Assembly: GCA_030765045.1 (NCBI GenBank)
Contig: CM060964.1
Span: forward strand, 147,744,065-147,808,064
DNA: 64,000 bases
DNA from: Tenodera sinensis
Lineage: Eukaryota; Arthropoda; Insecta; Mantodea; Mantidae
Direction of reading: 5' to 3'
The notes under the pieces are model-generated. The model had not been told where the DNA came from, made no database searches, and was given only the letters and a program-made list of their open reading frames with translations. This document shows positions 57,516-64,000 of this stretch, piece after piece; the stretch's first letter is position 1, and each line of letters starts with the position of its first letter. Both the position numbers and the translations under genes were made by a program.

Positions 57516-57566
57516 TCACGCCACCGATGATGTCCACCGCAGGTGTGAACGAAACGTCTGGACCTC
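57516..57566 (+). ncRNA. hammerhead-like motif, third family, plus strand
   Basis: Mirror of the preceding entry: CCA, CCGATGA (57523-57529), T, GTCCACC, GCA, GGTGTGAAC, GAAAC (57550-57554), GTC, TGG. Stem II has a mismatch (GTGTGAAC instead of GTGGAC), so this copy is more decayed. Confidence 0.55.
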
Positions 57567-57625
57567 TAAACTACAGCAGACCACGGCTTTTAAGCCCGGA
57601 AGAAATCTCTAGCTTTATTTCACGG

Positions 57626-57902
57626 CTTGAGTTTAGAAAGTGTATGAACGTTATCGGTGCAATGTTAGGTAAATCTGAATCTCTATTTCATTTGCCAAAT
57701 CTTTACTTACATTTCCACTATTTAAAATTAGTATCTCTATTAGGTTTATTAAAGGAGGATACGTTTAACCTGAATAAGTATATGAATATTTAAATGCAGC
57801 AAATATTTAATTCACTTCCAGACAAAAATAGACGTTTTTGTTTACTCAACTGGCGTGGCATGGTGAAGGTCACTGAACTAAAGCTTAGTATTTATAGCAG
57901 AG
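57626..57902. other. no recognisable gene
   Basis: AT-rich; the frame 57527-57793 runs through the Penelope terminus and has no motif. Confidence 0.35.
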
Positions 57903-58063
57903 GAAGACAACTTCGGGCCGTGTGACGTATTTAAACGAAGAGCCAGCTTGTACGTTCGTGTGACGTCAAGCGAGGGCGGTGTATTGCTATGCTGCCTAGA
58001 TCAGTGGCGCTACTTGCACGAAACTGAATGAATATGAAAAATGTTATTTGGGTATGTTTACAA
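57903..58063 (+). repeat. direct repeat R1, copy 2
   Basis: Same sequence as 54773-54910 in the same orientation, 3.1 kb away, with a 10-bp insertion and scattered changes. It ends shortly before a Penelope-like insertion. Confidence 0.85.
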
Positions 58064-58164
58064 CATGCCCGGGCTGCTTAGGGAGAACCCTCTTCAGCCT
58101 AGTCTGAGGTTTTTTATTTGTTGTGTGAGGGATCTTAGCGGCGTTGAGTCAAGGCCGGTGTCAT

Positions 58165-58700
58165 AAAATACAAAATGATAGCCCCGTTCTACACCAAAAC
58201 AAATTGATCCTAAAAAGAAGAAAGAGAAGAATATAGCATATCTGCCATACATATACTGATCGCATTGGGAAAGTTCTTAAAAAACACGACATCCACGCCA
58301 TCTACAAACCCACACAACAAATACAGAACATGCTACATTCAGCAAAAGATCGAAGGAAAAAAAAAAAAAAAAGAACCACTCTCTTCTGCGGGTGTTTACA
58401 GAATTCCGTGCTCGTGTGGTTCTGTCTATATAGGGACCACACAACGTACGGTAAACACACGCATTACAGAACACAAGAGATGTTGCCGTTTGGGACATAC
58501 AGAAAAGTCTGCAGTAGCAGAACACGCATTACTAGCTCCGGGGGAACACATTATATAGTATTCAGACACAGCCATCCTGTTTTCCACAGTTCATCATTAC
58601 GCCCGGTTAAGTCGTGAAGCCATAGAGATTTTCAAACATAATGATAACTTTAATAGGCAGGAGAAAGAAAGCACTTAAGTAAAGCTTGGCATCTAGCATT
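58165..58700 (+). pseudogene. Penelope-like GIY-YIG endonuclease domain
   Basis: TDRIGKVLKKHDIHAIYKPT (58255-58315) and MLHSAKDRR lead to the GIY-YIG signature region AGVYRIPCSCGSVYIGTTQR (58395-58450), then NTRITEHKRCCRLGHTEKSA and AVAEHALL (58455-58535). The CSCG insert and TEHKR with the Arg are typical of Penelope endonucleases. An A-rich run at 58363-58380 and several frameshifts break the frame around it. The endonuclease nicks target DNA for insertion. The conserved Glu of GIY-YIG folds may be that in AEHALL. Confidence 0.82.
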
Positions 58701-58898
58701 ATACAAAGTACGCAAAAAACCTGACCGGATCATACGCCATAAGCCATGATGATCATACGCCATAAACAACTTCAGCTACAGTAAATGCCAGCCCATCGAC
58801 AACAATCGACAAGAATGGATGCAGCCCCCACTTTAATCCATCCACGCAGCAGACAAACCAATAATTTAAACAGACCAGACCAACCGTCATACGCCTAT

Positions 58899-60756
58899 GG
58901 GTCAATCCACGTCAAATCGCACACCCGTAAAACACGACTTTTTCGTAGGAGGTTCAAATTTTTTTAATGAATAATAGGCATCAAATAAGGAGACCCGTAT
59001 TTTTTTATTTCCATATTTTTAAATTACTTGCTTAGTTATGGCTATTAGAAACTAAGCAATTTCTGCGCGCACCGTAATATAAAATCACTTGTTACTCTAA
59101 GGCCATATAGAGTTGAGAGTTGGGGTTTGGCGCACTGGAAAGGTTAAATACAACACTTTTAACAACTTTCGACCAATCATTATTACACACAAATTTTGGA
59201 CTGTTTCTTTTTATGGTATGACCAAAAATAGAATTTAAATCGATGTGTTAAAAATATTAAAAAATACATACGTATTCCCTGACATTTTATCTATAAAATA
59301 AAATGTTGAAAACTATGGAGCTTGCATTAGTGCATTTGCTACAATTTTTTTCTGGAGGCGTGCAAGCGCTCACGGAGGACAGGAAGTACAGCTGGATTCG
59401 CCGTTCTTGGCCCCTTGAAAGCGAGTAACAAGCCAGGTGACTGCAGACAGCATGAAAATTGGTGCGTCAGCTATGCTAGTCAGATAACTTCTTCTTACTA
59501 AGGCAGTACAGTCCATGCAGAAAAATGTCTCCACAATGTACCTTCTTTCTGATACTCCTGTGGCATCTGATACGTGCTTTTGAACTTTTGAATTTTTTTG
59601 AAAAAATCTTCTGATGTAAGCAGTTCTTTACTTTTAGCTTCTTCCTTCATGTATATTTGAAATAATTTCTCTACTCTGACTGTGTAATGTTTTGGTCCCT
59701 AATTTAAAATGTACAGGTGGCATAATTGATTTACGCTATGATGAATGTCTCACAAATTCACTATATTCACTCTTTATCGCAAAGATATATGTCTTCAACT
59801 GCACGCTACACTAAAAAGCACCTGTGAATTAGCAAGGACTGTCTCAGATCATGCAGACATCACTACCTTCCCCCTTCCTCCCCATGTGCATGGTTTCATT
59901 CGCAGAATTATACAATATGAGCTGATGAAAGAGGCAAAAGCTATGGATTCGCCAACAGGACTTCCAGTCAAGGTCAGGGGCCAAGAACGATGGGTCCAGC
60001 AGTGCTTTAAAATTACACTCCATTCCTTTGTCAAAAATTGAAGCTTTAGTAAAACAATTTTCTTTCGAAGAAGGAGGTAAAGTTGTGTGTTGTATGGAAA
60101 CATTAGTTTAAAATGCATATTTTAAAAACATTTTGAAGATGCTAATAGTGTACATATAATAGTGTCAGCTAGCAGTGTTCTCCTTACTGAACTGTTGTAA
60201 CATTCATGGAACCTCAAGCAGTGGACAGTTGCCGTAATGGAAGGTGGCAATTGTGTGAGGTTACGGTAACCGTCACCGCTGCCTCGCGACTCCGCTGCAC
60301 TAATTTGTAAGTTAATTACAACTGAACTATTAGAGACTCCATTCTGATTTTTTCTGAGAATATTGAATAAACTTCATTGTATTTTTAGTTCTTTCCCCAG
60401 ATTTTTAAGTGGTTGAGTTTATGTTATTATCTAATCGTATAAAATATAATATTAATAATAATTAATAAAATTGTCTAATAAATACCTCACAAAATACTGC
60501 GATTTTTCTTTAAATTTACCCAAAGATCAAGTAATTTGCTTCATTACAATCGGAGGCATGATTGATCGAAGAGCGAGGAGCGCGCGATTTTTGAGACATT
60601 TCAAAAATTAATATCTGCCAAAATAATTTTTTTATAAAACGAAGAAACACGGGTCAAATATATTTTGTTCCAAAACACCAAAAAAAAGTTCAAGAAAATC
60701 TGAGAGATCAAGGTCAATTTTTGCCATATTTTGTGCTATTTGACGTGGAATGACTC
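58899..60756. mobile_element. 1.86 kb TIR element with CTAT target duplication
   Basis: Ends GGGTCAATCCACGTCAAAT (58899-58917) and ATTTGACGTGGAATGACTC (60738-60756) are inverted, 17 of 19 matching. CTAT flanks both sides (58895-58898, 60757-60760; CCTAT is also possible). The homologous Penelope copy at about 3695-3715 reads through as CATACGCCTGTACATGC, so the empty site is known. Inside, a 98-codon plus-strand frame (59745-60041; HGFIRRIIQYELMKEAKAMD) is unrecognised and no transposase motif is visible, so it is probably non-autonomous. A 4-bp duplication is compatible with several superfamilies; I do not assign one. Confidence 0.85.
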
Positions 60757-60837
60757 CTATACATGCTAAGCGTATAAAACCTGTGAAACCAAACGGCTCT
60801 GTATCAGTCGTCACCGAGAGTAGCAGAGTACTACGGT

Positions 60838-60888
60838 CATACCACTGAGGATGTTCGACACAGCTTCGAACGAAACATCTGGAAGGAG
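60838..60888 (+). ncRNA. hammerhead ribozyme motif in Penelope-like copy 2
   Basis: CCA, core CTGAGGA (60845-60851, full match to CUGANGA), T, stem II GTTCGA / TCGAAC (perfect six pairs, 60853-60858 and 60866-60871), GAAAC (60872-60876), then ATC in place of GTC, and TGG. Only the cleavage triplet differs from consensus. Confidence 0.7.
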
Positions 60889-60950
60889 ATTTTCCACTAG
60901 ACCACGGCCCACAAGCCCGGATAGTCATTTATATTTTATATAAGTATTGA

Positions 60951-62113
60951 CCGAAGGTGATTATATGCTAGGTCACGTTTAGGTTTCACCATTGTGTGTG
61001 ATAATGTTGTGTACACGTGAATTAATTCCTTTAATACATCGTATACTTGTTGCAAACATATTAATTGCAATAGATCTTTTTACACAAGTTAAAAGAACTG
61101 TCAATACCTTATTCCTAGCGTTCTAGGAAGCAGTTTATGATCACATGCTGTTTTGTAATTAGAAACGCTGAGGCAATTGGAACTACAAGGTCCAGCACTT
61201 TTCCTGACGTAGTAACCCACCTCAGTGGGTCAGCCTGCCCATATGCTGCTGCAAGCTTGACACTCTGGCAGATACTGTCACGATGTTTTGTTTCGCTTTT
61301 TGTTTTCATAGACACAGCCTTTCTGTTTACACGTGTTGTGTGCATACTTCCCTCGCATGATATGAAAACCACCCTTAATTGTGACCTAGGATAAGTATTC
61401 CTTTTTCATAGAGTACCGTTTTTTGTTCGGTTCAGGGATCTTCTTTCCAAACCTCGCCCCCGTCTCAAAATTTCGTATGCGGGTTTTCATCCCGTTCGGT
61501 GCATTTCCGTAGTTTCGCTACCACTCACTCTAAATGGCGGATTCCGTTTGTTTTCGTCTTTTTCTTCCTTTCCCCTTCTACCATCGCCCGACCTCTGAAA
61601 GCTCGCACATCTCCAAGGCGGTGAGGACCAATCACCTCTGATAATGGGGTGTACAGCTGACATGTCTCATACTACTGCAGCAGCCGTACGGAAGGAAACA
61701 AAAAATGACAGTAATATCATATTTCTGTATGGTCCAACCACACTTTTTCACTTCGATGTAGTGTAGCACGCTAGTACCTCTTAGAGGGATGCCATAGTAC
61801 CAGTTTAATTGACGAGAATCTACGGCCTTTTCCAGTGGCATGTTAGCATGAAACGTCTGCGACGTTGGATTCCGGATTTGGTGCAACGTCAAGCTTTCGA
61901 CGATGTTACGGGCCGCCATTAGTACAGTTACAAAAAATGGGTGCATTCTGGAGGAGAATATTCAAAGTAAATGTTGAAACGCACGCCCATTGCGATTAAC
62001 ACAAAGAGTGCATCGACGTGCCCTATTCTACTGTACTCTCGCAAAGACACCAGCCATTTCTCTGCCTTAAAAGATTGTCGGTATAATTTTGGGACATCTA
62101 TATAACAGGTTCT
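60951..62113. other. no recognisable gene
   Basis: Frames at 61115-61372, 61137-61394 and 61632-61946 carry no motif I can name. Confidence 0.4.
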
Positions 62114-62362
62114 GTGGCTGACAATCCAATTTGCGACGTAGAAAGCAGTTTTTCACGATATAAGGAATGCTTTACTGCAAATCGTAAGAGATTCACCTTC
62201 AGTAACTTCAAGATGTTCATGGTGGTTCACTGCAGTAGGTGCACAGGAGCAACTAACATAAAAATGCACATTTTATGGAAGATTGTATCATTAAACATAC
62301 AAGCTATACTGTTGAAAATGCATAGCATGCATATTAAAAAGTATAAATGCATTGTACATTAA
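62114..62362 (+). pseudogene. hAT-like transposase C-terminal fragment (CGGBP1-type)
   Basis: PICDVESSFSRYKECFTANR and RFTFSNFKMFMVVHC resemble the pattern DVERSFS.YK.....NR..F...NLK...V.HC that ends insect hAT-like transposases related to CGGBP1. The usual Arg in VERS is Ser here. Only about 50 residues are recognisable and the upstream catalytic part is absent. Confidence 0.6.
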
Positions 62363-63030
62363 AACGATAACTGTGTTCTTATTCTACCAAAATTGTATTC
62401 GAAATATTGTAAAAATACAATAAATACTGCATACAGTAGGTCCGTGTAGTACACATTGTTTGCACCGTATATATTGCATTCGGTAATAGGAAATATACAT
62501 ATAAATATGAAGCAATACATGTTCTGCAGTCGATAGCATTGCCATGCCGTAATTGTTTATTCTCCCGACTGCATGCTTGTGGTGGTCACTAAATCCCGCC
62601 CCCTTGCATATTTGTGACCCATAGCCACGACTGTTTACATTTTGTGTGACGGATCTAATGCTTTGCGTGTAGACAACCTGAAGCAAGCTGCTTGCGAAAT
62701 CCGCAACCTAATTATAACCAATGCTTCCAACTCCTGGTGATACACTTGATTCTTTTATCAGTATTTTGTTTCCTTTCTTTTTGTGGTGGTCGCACACTTC
62801 ATCACCGAAAGAGATTGTGAGTCGTTACCAGTACGTGCTCTACAACGACACATTCGTTCATACGGTCGCGGTGGCCGCACCTCAAAGGAGAATTAACTGA
62901 CAGCTGCCTTTGTAAGCGCCAGCCGGTAAGCAACACGAGTCAGTGGGTGGCTCAGTACAAACGCTATATCGGGCGTGTTATATGTGACAATACTCTATAA
63001 GCAACTATAGCAATGGCAGAAGCCGCGAAT
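62363..63030. other. no recognisable gene
   Basis: AT-rich with AATAAA-type signals near 62420; no coding similarity. Confidence 0.4.
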
Positions 63031-63960
63031 CAGTGTGCTGCTATTCTCACCCTGGTTCCACAGGGCTATATGGCCTCGTGGTGTTCCACAGCCCGCTGCG
63101 AGGAGGTGGGCGAAATTGTATCATAGAAATGGGCAGATTGCTGCAAGGAAGAGTATGTGTATCTCCAAAGAATGAAGATAGGCCTCTCTTGACAAGAGGT
63201 CGAGAGAGAGATCCATTTCTAATAGCCGCTGAGTACAAGGCACTGTTTCTCTTCCCAAATAGTGCACGGACGGTTGTCAACCGTTGTAACGCGTGGACGT
63301 GCGGCAGTTAACGAAGTGGTGACCAATGTCCACAAAGTTGACAGGTTGGCATTTGCTAAAGAGTATGAGAACTGCGATTGGAGAAAAGTGATGTTCTCAG
63401 ACGAAGTTACATACCGTAATGCAAATACCAATTATATGTGTTTGCTTATAGGACCATTGGAACTGGCTATAAGAGACGCTATTTGATTACACCTGAAAGG
63501 AGTGGTCAAACAAGCGTTATTGCTTAGGCTTGGATATCTCGGGAAGGGGCAGGTATGCTGGAACGTGTTCATGAAAAGCTGAATGAGAAACCTATCCTAA
63601 ACTAGAACATGTTCTCCTCCCTCCTGCCTGAGAGGGTTACCCTGAAGGTATTAATACATTCCATCAGAATAATTATTCGGTTCACAGGTTCAAAAGTGGT
63701 TTTCGGAGCACTTGGGTGACACAGCAGATATCGAGGCCTCCCAAGACAGCAGATTTGAAAACAATAGAATATGTTTAGGCAAAAGTAAAGCAAAGGCTCT
63801 TTCGAGGTCCCAGAGTGACTAATGCTGCACAACTGTGGTGTGCCATGATAAGCACTGGGCAGGAGTCGGCCAGTCTGTATCGGCCGATGATACGACGCAA
63901 TACCACCGTCAGGGCCAAAGCGATAGTCGCCCTCCTTCAACCCTCTCCTCTGCAATCACC
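63031..63960 (+). pseudogene. second Tc1-like transposase, heavily broken
   Basis: 63105-63270: GGRNCIIEMGRLLQG, DRPLLTRGRERDPFLIAAEY and NSARTVVNR correspond to the paired-type DNA-binding half. 63310-63420: DRLAFAKEYENCDWRKVMFS then DEVTYRNAN, holding the first catalytic Asp. 63530-63660: MLERVHEKLNEKPIL and a LLPE-like block. 63660-63790 keeps fragments of the second catalytic region and IEYV.AKVKQRLF, where family members read IE..W....R (catalytic Glu present). RVTNAAQLWCAMIST follows. Several stops and frameshifts. Distinct in sequence from the copy at 30277. Confidence 0.75.
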
Positions 63961-64000
63961 ACACATTCAAGCGTAAACAACCAGTGATGCACCCCGCATT

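Larger units (their letters stand above)
57285..57625. mobile_element. Penelope-like remnant: two termini head to head
   Basis: The left half 57295-57440 and right half 57490-57620 are inverted copies (GAGATTTCTTCCGGGCTT / AAGCCCGGAAGAAATCTC; TCTCGGCGAAGGT / ACCTTCGCCGAGA) around a 50-bp centre. Each half carries a hammerhead-like core facing the outer edge. The internal coding part is absent. Penelope-like elements often start with an inverted terminal copy, so this is an extreme 5'-truncated insertion or a recombination product. Confidence 0.75.
58150..60950 (+). mobile_element. Penelope-like element copy 2, split by a later insertion
   Basis: Starts with an inverted terminal piece (GTCATAAAATACAAAATGAT, 58160-58180), continues into GIY-YIG endonuclease coding sequence, then the 3' region shared with copy 1 at 3450-3900. 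It is interrupted at 58899-60756 by a TIR element and resumes with ACATGCTAAGCGTATAAAAC, the ribozyme and the terminus near 60945. The reverse transcriptase part is missing. Confidence 0.82.

Noticed and set aside
61632..61946. A 104-codon minus-strand frame as a gene
   Set aside because: No recognisable motif, and overlapping frames nearby are similarly open.

Overview
The window is eukaryotic and almost certainly arthropod, most likely an insect with a large, repeat-rich genome. The evidence is a spliced SMYD-family (SmydA-like) gene with a roughly 15.9 kb intron, tRNA-derived SINEs, and Jockey-like, Tx1/L1-like, Penelope-like, Tc1/mariner, hAT, PIF/Harbinger and Maverick/Polinton remnants. 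Nothing bacterial is visible (no operons, ribosome binding sites or CRISPR). The species cannot be named from the sequence alone.

Only one host gene is supported: the last two coding exons of a plus-strand SmydA-like protein (11189-11539 and 27412-27653), whose splice phases match exactly. Its catalytic SET and MYND exons are not seen here. The intron holds a long (ATT)n-(ATC)n-(ACCATC)n ladder (17879-18735) and a decayed Maverick/Polinton virus-like element (about 18975-24650). That element still shows a type-B DNA polymerase with its DTDS motif, an integrase, a minor-capsid (penton-like) gene and a double-jelly-roll capsid gene, all broken.

The left 11 kb is a TE graveyard. It holds a 71-bp tandem repeat, a Jockey-like reverse-transcriptase tail, a SINE, a Penelope-like element interrupted near its end by a solo LTR, a complete mariner-like element with TIRs and TA target duplication, a hAT fragment, and the 5' half of a Jockey-like LINE.

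The outstanding feature is 31316-44569: a 13.25 kb near-perfect palindrome flanked by a 6-bp direct repeat (AATGGG). It has two arms of about 6.1-6.4 kb around a 729-bp spacer. Each arm holds two copies of a roughly 400-bp module that is itself a hairpin, an array of about 150-bp repeats, an array of 99-bp repeats, and a fragment of a virus-like/Maverick-type gene from which the 99-bp repeat appears to have been amplified. So inverted repeats are nested at three scales. I read it as a giant fold-back transposon, most likely a non-autonomous Maverick/Polinton derivative, and see no sign that this arrangement is a standard catalogued type.

The right 19 kb holds a Tx1/L1-like LINE in one reading frame with three stops, a second SINE copy, a PIF/Harbinger transposase, a GTF2IRD2-like hAT transposase with an apparent 96-bp intron, several Penelope-like fragments carrying hammerhead-ribozyme cores (including one with two cores in head-to-head orientation), a Penelope GIY-YIG endonuclease copy split by a 1.86 kb TIR element whose empty site is preserved in the copy at 3.7 kb, a hAT-like C-terminal fragment and a decayed Tc1 transposase.
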